DNA from: Paraplanobispora siamensis
Lineage (GTDB): Bacteria > Actinomycetota > Actinomycetes > Streptosporangiales > Streptosporangiaceae
Direction of reading: 5' to 3'
Length of the DNA stretch: 64,000 bases
Assembly: GCF_016863175.1 (NCBI RefSeq)
Contig: NZ_BOOJ01000037.1
Span: forward strand, 62,001 to 126,000
Positions 1 to 9,723 of this stretch are shown here, piece by piece. The notes under the pieces are model-generated. The model did not search any database and was not told where the DNA came from. It was given only the letters and a program-made list of their open reading frames with translations. The translations under genes and the position numbers were made by a program. The first letter of the stretch is position 1. Every line of letters begins with the position of its first letter.

Positions 1-2
1 GG

Positions 3-365
3 TCGGGGATCGCCGAGCCGTACGGCTTCTCCCCCGAGGCTGTCGACCCCTGGCTCCCGCAGCCGCCCGAATGGGCCGCGCTGACCGCCGAGCGCCAGTC
101 CTCCGACCCCGGCTCGACGCTGGCCTTCTGCCGGCAGGCCCTGCGGATCCGCCGCGAGCTGCGCGCCTCGCTCCCCGACCGCATCACCTGGCTGGACTCC
201 CCCGAGGACGCCCTCTTCTTCACCCGGGACTCGCTGACCTGCGCCGTCAACTGCGGCACAGATCCGGTACGGCTCCCGCCGCACGAGGAGCTCCTGATCT
301 CCAGCGCCCCGGTGAACGACGGCATCCTGCCCCCGGACACCGCCGCCTGGCTGCGCACGCCGTAG
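3..365 (+). CDS. alpha-glucosidase (GH13), C-terminal part
   Basis: Partial gene entering from the left edge; 120 codons to a TAG. The visible protein has the C-terminal part of a GH13 alpha-glucosidase: a W-L-P-Q-P run, then T-A-E-R-Q-S-S-D-P-G-S-T-L followed by a basic helix (residues ~50-65), as found after the last catalytic residue of oligo-1,6-glucosidase and MalL-type enzymes, then a short beta-rich domain C. The catalytic residues lie outside the window. Family assignment rests on this tail alone. It would hydrolyse alpha-linked glucose oligosaccharides in the cytoplasm. It is convergent with the thioesterase gene, 8 bp from stop to stop. Confidence 0.7.
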   Translation, partial: SGIAEPYGFSPEAVDPWLPQPPEWAALTAERQSSDPGSTLAFCRQALRIRRELRASLPDRITWLDSPEDALFFTRDSLTCAVNCGTDPVRLPPHEELLISSAPVNDGILPPDTAAWLRTP

Positions 366-373
366 CGGACCGC

Positions 374-820
374 CTATCCGGCCTCGGCGGCGAACCTGCG
401 CAGATAGGCGAGCTCGTCCTCGTTCAGCCGCCGGGGAGCGGACTTCTGCACGTCGTAGGCGACGAGGACCGAGCGGGCGTGGACGAAGACCTCGTGATCG
501 TCACGGATCTCGTAGTCGAGCGTGAAGCGCACCGGGCGGATCTCACTCACCCAGGTCTCCACCCTGACCGGGTCCGGCCGGAAGGTGAGGGGCCTGCGGT
601 AGTCGATCTCGTGCCGGGCGATGACGAGCCCGCGGAAGGGGTCCAGTCCCTCCCGGTGCGGGTCGATGTGGAACATCGCCAGGCGGGCGTCCTCGAGGTA
701 GTCGAAGTAGCGCACGTTGTTGACGTGGCCCAGTGAGTCGATGTCCGCGAACCTGACGGCCCTGGGGAAGACATGCCGATGACCGCGGCTCACGCCGTCC
801 AGGCTGGTTTGTCCGAGCAC
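374..820 (-). CDS. acyl-CoA thioesterase, hot-dog fold (4HBT)
   Basis: A 148-residue single hot-dog-fold thioesterase of the 4-hydroxybenzoyl-CoA thioesterase/YbgC type. It has the family motif D-x-D-x-x-G-H-V-N-N (residues ~26-35) with the catalytic Asp, followed by Y-F-D-Y-L-E-D-A-R in the long central helix. Expected reaction: hydrolysis of an acyl-CoA to free acid and CoA; the substrate cannot be read from sequence. The start shown is GTG; a second in-frame GTG nine codons in is equally possible because neither has a clear ribosome site. It lies downstream of ettA on the same strand, but two hairpins separate the genes. The thioesterase-ettA order is common in actinobacteria. Confidence 0.85.
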   Translation of the reverse strand: MLGQTSLDGVSRGHRHVFPRAVRFADIDSLGHVNNVRYFDYLEDARLAMFHIDPHREGLDPFRGLVIARHEIDYRRPLTFRPDPVRVETWVSEIRPVRFTLDYEIRDDHEVFVHARSVLVAYDVQKSAPRRLNEDELAYLRRFAAEAG

Positions 821-833
821 ACCGGAAACCGTA

Positions 834-877
834 GCGGCCCCCGGATCCTCGCCGGACGGCGGGGTTCCGGGGGCCGC
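834..877 (-). terminator. strong hairpin between ettA and the thioesterase gene
   Basis: Perfect 12-bp inverted repeat GCGGCCCCCGGA / TCCGGGGGCCGC with a 20-nt loop and no T-tract. It lies downstream of ettA and just upstream of the thioesterase start. GC-rich U-less hairpins of this kind are common actinobacterial terminators, or it could attenuate read-through. Confidence 0.6.
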
Positions 878-927
878 GTAGGCCGGTGCCGGTCACGGGC
901 GGACCTGTGGCGGATCGCCCGCTCCGG

Positions 928-978
928 CTGACACCGGTCACGGGCGGGCCCGTGGCGGGCCGTCCGTCGTGGCCGGTG

Positions 979-982
<4 letters not shown>
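928..982 (-). terminator. inverted repeat overlapping the ettA stop codon
   Basis: Perfect 10-bp arms CTGACACCGG (928-937) and CCGGTGTCAG (973-982); the second arm contains the ettA stop. The 35-nt loop begins with a ~30-bp segment (CCGGTCACGGGCGG...) that also occurs 45 bp further downstream at 889, so the ettA 3' end carries a two-copy imperfect direct repeat. Confidence 0.5.
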
Positions 983-2643
<1,661 letters not shown>

Positions 2644-2807
2644 GCCCCCTAGCTTAGGGCCTGTCACCAAACCCTCGCTCGCTCACGACCACCCGGCCCG
2701 GCCTGCCCGTCTTCCCCCTGCGCCTGCCGTACGGCTTCGCCCCCGCTGTCCGGTATTTCCCCGCGCAATCCAGGAGCCTGACCCACTCGTGGAGTCGGGC
2801 CGCGAGA

Positions 2808-4106
2808 TCAGCCGGGCGCCACCTCGGGATCGGGCGGGCAGACCGGAGGGGCGGGGAGCACGGGGAGGCAGACGCGGTTGCGGCCGAGCTCCTTGGCCCG
2901 GTAGAGGGCCAGGTCGGCCGCGGCCAGCAGTTCGATGAGGTCGTTTCCGTGCACCTTCATGATCGCGATTCCGGTCGAGACCGTCACGGTGATCTCGGTG
3001 CCGTCGGTGGGGATCCTCATCCGGGCGATGCGGACCCGCAAGCGCTCGGCGACCCGCTGAGCCTCGCTCGCGTCGGCCCGGGGAAGCAGGACCACGAACT
3101 CCTCCCCGCCGAACCGGCCCACCACGTCGTAGTCACGCAGCTGGTTGCGCAACGTGCCCGCCACTCCGATGAGGACCTGGTCTCCGAGGAGGTGCCCGTA
3201 GGCGTCGTTGACCCGTTTGAAGTGGTCGATGTCGATGATCAGCATGGCGAGGCACTCACCGTTGCGCCTGGCCCTGCTGATCTCGGTGTCCGCCTCCCGC
3301 TGCCAGGCCGCGGCGTTGAGCAGGCCGGTCTTGGAGTCGGTGCGGGCCGCGGCCTGGAGCTGGGCGTGTAGGAGACTCCGCTGGAGCAGGACCACCGGCG
3401 GCAGCGCCAGCACCAGCAGCACCAGGTTGATCCCGCACGTGATGGCCACGATGACGCCGAGACAGAGCTCGACCACGTCGAGCAGGAGGGTCTCGCGGTC
3501 CCACAGCACCTCACGCCAGTGGCTCTCGGGATCCGCGGCGTGCGCGGCGACGGCGATCAGCCCGGTGTTGACCAGGGCGAACAACACCGCGCACCCGATC
3601 GCCAGGAGGATCGGCCACCCCGTCCCGCCGCTCAGCGCGGATTGCGGGCCCCCGGCCGCGTGGAACAGCACGGAGGCGGCGCACCCGGCCAGCCCGATGG
3701 CCGCGCAGGTGAAGATCCTCCGGTGGACGAACGTCTCACGGACGCGTTTCTGCAGCAGGATCTGGAGAGGGATGGGGGCCAGCAATGCGTAAACCGGCGG
3801 CAGGAGCAGCGCGATCGGCAGCCACCACGCCGACAGCATGTCCCGCGAGACGCCGGCCGGTATGCCGAGCCTCCGGGTCGCCTCGATGCAGACCGCGCCG
3901 CACAGCAGCAGCGCCGTGAAGGTCAGCAGGTCGTTCCAGCGGAACTCGGTCGCCCCGGCGAACAGGACGATCGCGACCAGTGCCAGCGCTATGACCCCGC
4001 ACAGGTAGACGACGAGCGGGCGACGCTGCCCGAGCAGAGGCCACCGGCCGGCCAAGGTCGCCACGCCTTCGCGCGACTTGACCGAGGTGTGACTGGGCAC
4101 CGCCAT
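2808..4106 (-). CDS. membrane diguanylate cyclase (GGDEF)
   Basis: A 432-residue sensor-type diguanylate cyclase that would make c-di-GMP from two GTP. The N-terminal half has about six to seven hydrophobic segments and no recognised sensor domain. The C-terminal GGDEF domain has an intact active site G-G-E-E-F at ~333-337, plus D-I-D-H-F-K-R-V-N-D-x-Y-G-H upstream for GTP and metal binding. An R-D-Y-D motif (324-327), exactly five residues before GGEEF, is a canonical RxxD inhibitory I-site, so product feedback is expected. No EAL domain. ATG 4106 is chosen for the strong GAGGGGGG site; the longer frame upstream lacks one. In actinomycetes c-di-GMP controls the switch to sporulation through BldD. 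Confidence 0.9.
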   Translation of the reverse strand: MAVPSHTSVKSREGVATLAGRWPLLGQRRPLVVYLCGVIALALVAIVLFAGATEFRWNDLLTFTALLLCGAVCIEATRRLGIPAGVSRDMLSAWWLPIALLLPPVYALLAPIPLQILLQKRVRETFVHRRIFTCAAIGLAGCAASVLFHAAGGPQSALSGGTGWPILLAIGCAVLFALVNTGLIAVAAHAADPESHWREVLWDRETLLLDVVELCLGVIVAITCGINLVLLVLALPPVVLLQRSLLHAQLQAAARTDSKTGLLNAAAWQREADTEISRARRNGECLAMLIIDIDHFKRVNDAYGHLLGDQVLIGVAGTLRNQLRDYDVVGRFGGEEFVVLLPRADASEAQRVAERLRVRIARMRIPTDGTEITVTVSTGIAIMKVHGNDLIELLAAADLALYRAKELGRNRVCLPVLPAPPVCPPDPEVAPG

Positions 4107-4119
4107 CCCGCCCCCCTCT

Positions 4120-4148
4120 TTGACTAACGATGTGTAACACAATAGTTG
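4120..4148 (+). promoter_or_regulatory. candidate rightward promoter overlapping a dyad
   Basis: TTGACT at 4120-4125 and TAGTTG at 4143-4148 with a 17-bp spacer resemble a housekeeping promoter reading rightward, away from the cyclase gene. The spacer holds the dyad TGTGT-A-ACACA (4131-4141), a possible operator shared with the cyclase promoter. No protein-coding gene follows on this strand. Confidence 0.35.
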
Positions 4149-4149
4149 C

Positions 4150-4390
4150 GGAGTGTGCGGTGCGCGATGGGAACCGCTACCTTTGCTCACTGAGCTGTCC
4201 TCTCGGCGGCTCGTCACCGGAACCGCTCTCTCCGCGAGCGGTCCTGCGGGAAAGGAGCAGCCATGCTGCGGGGCGTGACCTGGATCTGACAGGTGCCTCG
4301 GCGTCTGACATGGGCAAGACCCATCGGCGGATCTCCTCGGTGTCACCGAACCTCACCAGTGGGGCACCGGCCGTTCAGCCGATGCCCCCT
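4150..4390 (+). ncRNA. candidate small structured RNA with an 8-codon ORF
   Basis: Downstream of the candidate promoter lie a 7-bp hairpin ACCGCTC/GAGCGGT (4222-4242), a 5-bp hairpin GCAGC/GCTGC (4257-4269) and flanking GTCAC (4213-4217)/GTGAC (4275-4279) that can close a three-way junction. Then comes a terminator-like hairpin GGGGCA...TGCCCC with inner CGGC/GCCG (4361-4388). Inside is AAAGGAG followed by an ATG at 4263 opening an eight-codon ORF. It matches no riboswitch class I can recognise. This is inference from structure only. Confidence 0.25.
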
Positions 4391-4429
4391 CCTTCCCAGA
4401 TCCGCACGGCTTGACCCCGGGGACACCCG

Positions 4430-4700
4430 GAACCTCCGAGCCGACCGGCGTCAGACCACCGGCATCAGCCGGACATGTCGTCCGGTGCCAGACCACCATC
4501 CGCGCGTCAACGACCACGGCGCCCGGCCACGGCCGCCGCTTCCCCATTGGCCGGACACGCCACCCGGCTCAGGACATCGTCACTCCATCCGCCGACACGG
4601 CATCCGATCCAGAGCACCATTACCCCACCGGCCGGACACGGCACGCGGCGCAGAGCGCCATCACCCATCCGCCGGACACGGCATCCGGCTTTTGCGTGGC
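4430..4700. repeat. degenerate ~40-bp tandem repeat array
   Basis: Units begin near 4470, 4511, 4551, 4592, 4632 and 4672, a period of 40-41 bp, each starting with a version of CCGGACACGGCATCCGG followed by CAGAGCACCAT-like sequence. The opening segment is itself an inverted repeat: CCGGAC/GTCCGG at 4469-4485, CCGGA/TCCGG at 4672-4688. The array sits in the gene-free stretch between ssbB (downstream end) and the cyclase gene (upstream end). Confidence 0.7.
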
Positions 4701-4726
4701 CCACTTCCCGTCGGCCGCGCCCGACC

Positions 4727-5365
4727 TCAGGCCGCCGCCTCCGCGCCGCCCGGCCACGGCGTCTCGTCCTTCGCCGTCCATGCGAGCACCTCGCCGCCCT
4801 CACCCTCGCTCTCGGCGTCGGCCTGGTCGTCTCTCTCCGTGACCTCCGCCACGACCTCTCCTTCGTGGATCCCCATGACGTCCTGCCGCTCCGCCTCGCC
4901 CGGTGAGCGGAGCGCCGCGGGGTCGGATCCGCCCAGAGCCCAGTCGTGGGTCTCCCGGTCGAGCTCGTCGCGCTCCTCGCTGCCCAGCGCCGGAGCGGCT
5001 CCGCCGCGCTGCGGTCTGCTGAAGCTGCCCAGCCCCCAGCGCAGATCGTGTCCGAGCGAGCTGGCCTCCACCTCCGCCATGAACCGGCGCTCCCCCTCGT
5101 GGACGAACTCCCGGATGCGCAGCCGTCCCTGGACGACGACCGGCTGGCCGGTCTGAACGGACTGGGCGACGTTGTCGGCGAGCCCTCGGAAGCAGCGGAT
5201 CCCGAAGTAGGTCGTCTCCCCGTTGCGCCACTCCTGGATGCGCCGGTCGAAGTAACGGCTCGTCGAGGCCACCCTCAGCGAGGTGACCCGTGACCCGTCG
5301 GGAAAGGTGTGCTGACGCGGCGGGGCTGCGACGTTACCGGTCAGCGTGACGTAGATGTCGTTCAT
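4727..5365 (-). CDS. ssbB: single-stranded DNA-binding protein, SsbB-like paralogue
   Basis: A 212-residue protein with an N-terminal OB fold (~1-105), starting M-N-D-I-Y-V-T-L-T-G-N and containing R-V-A-S-T-S-R-Y-F-D. The C-terminal half is acidic and low in complexity. It ends E-T-P-W-P-G-G-A-E-A-A-A and so lacks the D-D-x-P-F tip by which replicative SSBs recruit partner proteins. That matches Streptomyces SsbB, which acts in chromosome segregation during sporulation rather than replication. ATG 5365 follows GGGAGG at good spacing. It lies immediately downstream of dynA-dynB, the same context as in Streptomyces, which supports the call. A hairpin at 5413-5442 may separate it from dynB. Confidence 0.85.
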   Translation of the reverse strand: MNDIYVTLTGNVAAPPRQHTFPDGSRVTSLRVASTSRYFDRRIQEWRNGETTYFGIRCFRGLADNVAQSVQTGQPVVVQGRLRIREFVHEGERRFMAEVEASSLGHDLRWGLGSFSRPQRGGAAPALGSEERDELDRETHDWALGGSDPAALRSPGEAERQDVMGIHEGEVVAEVTERDDQADAESEGEGGEVLAWTAKDETPWPGGAEAAA

Positions 5366-5412
5366 CGTGCCTCCCATGAGAGCGGGCGGGCTGCCCGCGC
5401 TGTGAAGACACA

Positions 5413-5442
5413 GTGGCCCGTGCCGCATCCGGCACGGGCCAC
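5413..5442 (-). terminator. 13-bp perfect hairpin downstream of dynB
   Basis: GTGGCCCGTGCCG (5413-5425) and its exact inverted copy (5430-5442) around a four-base loop CATC, with no T-tract. It lies between the dynB stop and the ssbB start and probably terminates or attenuates the cysG-dynA-dynB transcript. Confidence 0.7.
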
Positions 5443-5522
5443 CGAACCACGCTCTGTGGATGACCTCCCGCGGACGCCCGGGGGCTGTGGACGACCACGC
5501 CCCGGCAGGTCCGATCGGGGAG

Positions 5523-7172
5523 TCAGCCCCGCACGCTCCTCATCGCTCCGTAGAACTCGTTGTAACGGGCCAGCTCGCGCTCGACGGGTTCGATCACCAT
5601 GCCCTCGGCGACCGAGCCGATCCTGCGGCGCATCTCGCGCTCGAGACGCTCGCGCTCGTTCGCGGCCCCGAGGACCACGACGTTCCTGGCGGCCACGGCA
5701 GTGAGCACTCCCAGGCCCAGCACGGAGGCCATCATCAGCCCGACCCACGGCAGGGAGGCCGCGTCGCCGAACATCTCCAGGCTCTCCGGCAGGGTGCCGA
5801 TCTCGAACACCCCGTAGGCCAGGGCCGTACCGACCCAGACGAGACCGGCGACGAACAGCAGGACCAGCAGGTACTGCCAGACCAGCAGCAGACGCCACCA
5901 TGCGGGGACCCGGTCCAGAGAGGGGGCCACCTCGGTCAGCTCCTCCGAGAGCACCTGCGGCAGCTGGGCCGAGCGGGAGCGCGCGGCGTCCCGGACACCG
6001 TTCTGCCAGGCCTCGTGCATGCCGGTGGTGAGCCCGTCGGCCAGGGCCTGGATCGCGTTGTCCACCTCGGCGGGCTGCGCGCTGACCGAGCCGCCGGTCA
6101 GGCCGCGGATCTCGTCCTTGAGGTCGCCCAGGCGCAGGCTGCTGAGCGGGTCGGGGCGGAGCTTCTTCGCCCAGCGGGCGTACGGCCAGCCGACCCACTC
6201 CACGGACCGCACGCCGTACACGTTCTCCATCGCCTCGCCGACGGCGGGCACGCCGACGGCGTCGCACAGCGCGTCGGTCAGGCCGATCCTGCGGGCGTCG
6301 TCGATGGCGGCCGGCGGAGGCGGGGCGTCGTCGTCGGGCATGATCTTGCCCAGGCGCCGGGTCAGCCGGTCGAGGTCGGCCTCAAGACGCTGGATCGCGG
6401 CCCGGCGCCTGGCCACGGTGTCGGCCAGGACGACCTTGAGGTTGTCCACGCCCTTGCCCGTGACCGCGGAGGTGGTCACGATGACGGGGTTCTCGACGCC
6501 CTCGCGGCGCAGCAGGTCGTCCAGGTCCGTGACGCACTCGGCCAGTTCCTCCGGGGCCAGCCGGTCGGCCTGGTTGAGCACGAAGACCGTCACCGTGTCG
6601 TGCCCGGCCAGTTCGGTCACGTAGCGCCGGTGGGTGGAGGCGTCGGCGTACTTCTGCGGGTCGAGCACCCACACCACCAGGTCGGCGACCTGGATCAGCC
6701 GGTCGGCCTCGGTGTCGGTGAGGGCCCGGATCGAGTCGTGGTCGGGCAGGTCGAGCAGGATCAGCCCGTGCAGCCGGCTCTCTCCCTTGTCCAGCGCGCT
6801 GGCCCTGGCGAACCGGTGCCGCCACTGGATCTGCAGCCAGTCGAGCAGCGGCCCGGCGCCCTCCAGGCCCCACACGCAGGCGTGGGTGCGGGCGGTGGTC
6901 GGGCGGCGCACGCCGGTCGGCGACAGGTCGAGACCGGAGATGGAGTTGAACAGCGACGACTTGCCGCTGCCCGTCCCCCCGGCGAGGGCGACGACCGTGT
7001 GGTCGGAGGAGAGCTTCAGGCGGTCGCCGGCGCGCAGCAGCAACTGGCCGGACTCGGTGAGGAGTTTGGGGTCGACCCTGCCCGGTCCGAGTTCCACGAT
7101 CCGGGTCAGCGCCGCGAGCCTGCTGCCGAGGCCCTGGCGCGTCTGGGGGGTGCCTATGCCTACGGTGGTCAT
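5523..7172 (-). CDS. dynB: dynamin-like membrane GTPase DynB
   Basis: 549-residue dynamin-superfamily GTPase. The P-loop A-G-G-T-G-S-G-K-S-S lies at ~64-73, followed by a T-G-V-R-R-P-T-T switch I, the G3 element D-L-P-D-H-D-S, and N-Q-A-D in the G4 position. Two adjacent hydrophobic segments near 400-480 (W-W-R-L-L-L-V-W-Q-Y... and W-V-G-L-M-M-A-S-V-L-G-L-G) should anchor it in the membrane. In Streptomyces DynB and DynA form a complex that stabilises FtsZ ladders at sporulation septa. The ATG at 7172 is chosen because the longer frame runs into dynA; the spacing to dynA is 88 bp. Symbol assigned by architecture and gene order. Confidence 0.8.
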   Translation of the reverse strand: MTTVGIGTPQTRQGLGSRLAALTRIVELGPGRVDPKLLTESGQLLLRAGDRLKLSSDHTVVALAGGTGSGKSSLFNSISGLDLSPTGVRRPTTARTHACVWGLEGAGPLLDWLQIQWRHRFARASALDKGESRLHGLILLDLPDHDSIRALTDTEADRLIQVADLVVWVLDPQKYADASTHRRYVTELAGHDTVTVFVLNQADRLAPEELAECVTDLDDLLRREGVENPVIVTTSAVTGKGVDNLKVVLADTVARRRAAIQRLEADLDRLTRRLGKIMPDDDAPPPPAAIDDARRIGLTDALCDAVGVPAVGEAMENVYGVRSVEWVGWPYARWAKKLRPDPLSSLRLGDLKDEIRGLTGGSVSAQPAEVDNAIQALADGLTTGMHEAWQNGVRDAARSRSAQLPQVLSEELTEVAPSLDRVPAWWRLLLVWQYLLVLLFVAGLVWVGTALAYGVFEIGTLPESLEMFGDAASLPWVGLMMASVLGLGVLTAVAARNVVVLGAANERERLEREMRRRIGSVAEGMVIEPVERELARYNEFYGAMRSVRG

Positions 7173-7260
7173 CGGTCGCCTGCCACTCCTTGTTCCTCGC
7201 ACACCGCCGTACCGGGGGCACGTACGGCGCGCACCGCGCTCGCCGCGTCGGGCTCGCTCC

Positions 7261-9723
7261 TCATCGGGCAACCTCGAGGTTGTACGTCGCCTGGTAGAGA
7301 CGGGTGGCGGCGGCCTCGTCGGGGATGCCCGCGCTGTCGAGAGCGTGGATGTAACGCGACGTCTCGTCGTCGAACAGCATGCCGATCCGGGCCCGCAGGT
7401 CGCTGCGCGCCTTGGCGGCGATGTTCCGCAGGGACTCGGCGCCGAGCAGCGCGTGCAGCAGCCGCTGGGGCAGCGCGCCCTTGCCCGCGGCCTCGACCTC
7501 CGTGGTGCCGTACCCCAGCAGCCCGATCGCGAAGATCAGGGCCAGGGACTCGACGTCGAAGGAGACCAGGCGGGCCACCGTCCGCTTCGTGACGCCCTCG
7601 GTGCGGATGAGCTGGACGATGTGCTCCTGCCAGGCGGCGACCGTACGGCCGGCGCGGCGCACGAAGTCCTCGGACGGACGGCCCAGGCCCGGCGTGGCGG
7701 CCAGCGTCTCGCCCGCCCCCGGGCGGTTGAGCCAGCGCGCCACCACTTCCTCCGAGGCCCGCTGCGCGGCCGAGACGATGACCGACTCCAGGGCGGTCCG
7801 CAGGGCGGTCTTCAGCGCGCTGAGCCGTTCGGGGCCCTGGTGGCTGGCCTTGCCCGCGAACCGGCCGGGCCGGCGCAGGTGCAGGGTGCGCATGAGGTCG
7901 CCCGACCCGGTGAAGTCCTGCCACCTGGCGAGCACCTCGCCGCGCAGCAGCGAGCCGTTGCCGGCGGCCTCCTCGATCTCGACCATCGCGGCGGCGTAGG
8001 CGGTGTCGACGTCGCGGCGCAGCTCGGCCCTGAAGGCCACCTGGGCCTCCAGGTGCCTGGCCAGGGCCGGGACCCGCGTCCTGAAGCTGTCGAGCACACC
8101 GGTCAGCGTCGACTGCACGGCCTGCGTCCGGCGCTGGTCGTCCACCGACAGCTCGGCCAGCCAGAGCCGCAGCTCGGTGACCTCGTGGTCGGGCAGCATG
8201 CCGTCGGTGACCTTGCTCTCGTTGATCACGAACCGCTCGACCTCGCCGAGGCCGTACTCGGTGAGCATCCGGACGAAGTGCTTGGTGACCACCTCGCGCG
8301 ACTTGGGCGGGACGCGGGACAGCACGATCGCCAGCCGGGCGCCGCGCTCCTTGGCCAGCCGCAGCAGCCTCCAGGCCGGGGCGTCGGCGTAGCGGGCGGC
8401 GGTGGTGACGAAGATCCACAGATCGGCGGCGTCGAGCATGCGGTGCGCGATCTCGTGGTGGGTCTCGACGACCGAGTCGATGTCGGGGGTGTCGAGCAGC
8501 GCCACGCTCTGCGGCAGGCGCTCGGTGGAGACCAGGACGAGCCCGTCCGTCCCGGTCTTGTGGCTGGGCGCCTCCAGCCGCTCCAGGCCGCCGAGCAGGT
8601 CGCCCTTGGCGAACCACTCGTAGTCGTCGGGGTGGCAGGCGAGCACCGGGGTGGCGGTGGTCGGGCGGCGCACGCCGGTGGCGCTGACCCGCGCGTTGGC
8701 CAGTGTGTTGAGAAGCGTGGACTTGCCCGCCCCGGTGGAGCCCGCGACGACGATGAGCGCCGGCGCGGTGCTCATGTGGATCCGCGGGATCACGTAGTCG
8801 TCGAGCTGCGTCAGGATCTCGGCCTGGGCCCGCCTGGCCTCCTCCACCCCCGGGAGGTCCAGCCCGAAGCTCAGTCCGGTGACGCTCGCCCGCAGGGCCG
8901 CCAGGGCGTTGGTCAGCGCCTCGGAGACCTCGTCGGGCACCGGGGTCTCACGGACCCGCGTCCCGTCGGAGGCCGCCGCGGTAGGCCAGAAGCCGTCCTC
9001 GTCCTCGTCGTCCTCCGCCGGATCGGCGTCCTCGCCGGAGGAGGCGTCGTCATCGGCGGCGCCGGAGCCGTCCTCGCCGGAGTCGGCGGGCCGGATCGAC
9101 AGCTCGGGGTTGGCGTCCCCGTCCGCCGGGGCGTCGTCGTCCGAGAGCTCGGCCTCGCCGGAACCGGAGCTCTCGCCGGCGCCGGAGTCCTCCTCGCCGG
9201 GCTCGCCGGATTCGACGGGCCGGATCGACAGCTCGGGAGCCTCGTCGTCCCGGCCCGGAGACCCGGCGTCACCGTCACCGTCATCGGAATCCCCGTCGTC
9301 CGCGGCGGCCGGCCGGATCGACAGCTCGGGAGCCGCGTCGTCATCCGAGGGCTCCTCGTCCGAGGACTCCGCCTCGTCGCCCTCATCCCCCGGATTTCCT
9401 GCGTGGGCGGCGACATCGTCACCACCGCCGGGGGCGGCGGCGTCACCGTCCTCCCCGGGAGCGGCGGGGGACGCCTCGTCGTCCTGCACGGACTCGTCCT
9501 GCTCGTCATCCTGCACGGACTCGTCCCGCTCGTCATCCTGCACGGACTCGTCGTCCTCGACCGAGACCACGTCGTCGTCGCGGATGGCGCGGAAGGCCAC
9601 GGTCTGCTCACCCAGGGACTCCGGGTGCTCTTCGGGCGCGCCGCCGGACGCCTGCGGGGAGGCGTCGCCGAGCCGGGGGTCGCCATCGCCCGGATGTGCG
9701 GGCCTGTTGGCAGCCGATTTCAC
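7261..9723 (-). CDS. dynA: dynamin-like GTPase DynA with long acidic N-terminus
   Basis: 820-residue dynamin-type GTPase. Residues 1-~255 are a disordered acidic region; the GTPase domain begins near 320 with P-loop A-G-S-T-G-A-G-K-S-T (~327-336), switch I T-G-V-R-R-P-T-T and G3 L-D-T-P-D-I-D-S. A helical stalk region with one weak hydrophobic segment follows. The acidic region has three 9-residue D-E-S-V-Q-D-D-E repeats (58-83) and three P-E-L-S-I-R-P motifs (132, 163, 206). The start is a GTG whose bases overlap the cysG TGA (GTGA at 9720-9723), implying translational coupling. Partner of DynB in division; the repeats are not part of the general GTPase family. Confidence 0.82.
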   Translation of the reverse strand: MKSAANRPAHPGDGDPRLGDASPQASGGAPEEHPESLGEQTVAFRAIRDDDVVSVEDDESVQDDERDESVQDDEQDESVQDDEASPAAPGEDGDAAAPGGGDDVAAHAGNPGDEGDEAESSDEEPSDDDAAPELSIRPAAADDGDSDDGDGDAGSPGRDDEAPELSIRPVESGEPGEEDSGAGESSGSGEAELSDDDAPADGDANPELSIRPADSGEDGSGAADDDASSGEDADPAEDDEDEDGFWPTAAASDGTRVRETPVPDEVSEALTNALAALRASVTGLSFGLDLPGVEEARRAQAEILTQLDDYVIPRIHMSTAPALIVVAGSTGAGKSTLLNTLANARVSATGVRRPTTATPVLACHPDDYEWFAKGDLLGGLERLEAPSHKTGTDGLVLVSTERLPQSVALLDTPDIDSVVETHHEIAHRMLDAADLWIFVTTAARYADAPAWRLLRLAKERGARLAIVLSRVPPKSREVVTKHFVRMLTEYGLGEVERFVINESKVTDGMLPDHEVTELRLWLAELSVDDQRRTQAVQSTLTGVLDSFRTRVPALARHLEAQVAFRAELRRDVDTAYAAAMVEIEEAAGNGSLLRGEVLARWQDFTGSGDLMRTLHLRRPGRFAGKASHQGPERLSALKTALRTALESVIVSAAQRASEEVVARWLNRPGAGETLAATPGLGRPSEDFVRRAGRTVAAWQEHIVQLIRTEGVTKRTVARLVSFDVESLALIFAIGLLGYGTTEVEAAGKGALPQRLLHALLGAESLRNIAAKARSDLRARIGMLFDDETSRYIHALDSAGIPDEAAATRLYQATYNLEVAR

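Noticed and set aside
4206-4285. Known riboswitch (c-di-GMP-I, c-di-AMP, TPP, SAM, cobalamin)
   Set aside because: The three-stem layout is suggestive but none of the conserved core bases of these classes match.
4430-4700. CRISPR array
   Set aside because: The 40-bp period has no unique spacers between identical repeats and there are no cas genes; it is a degenerate tandem repeat.
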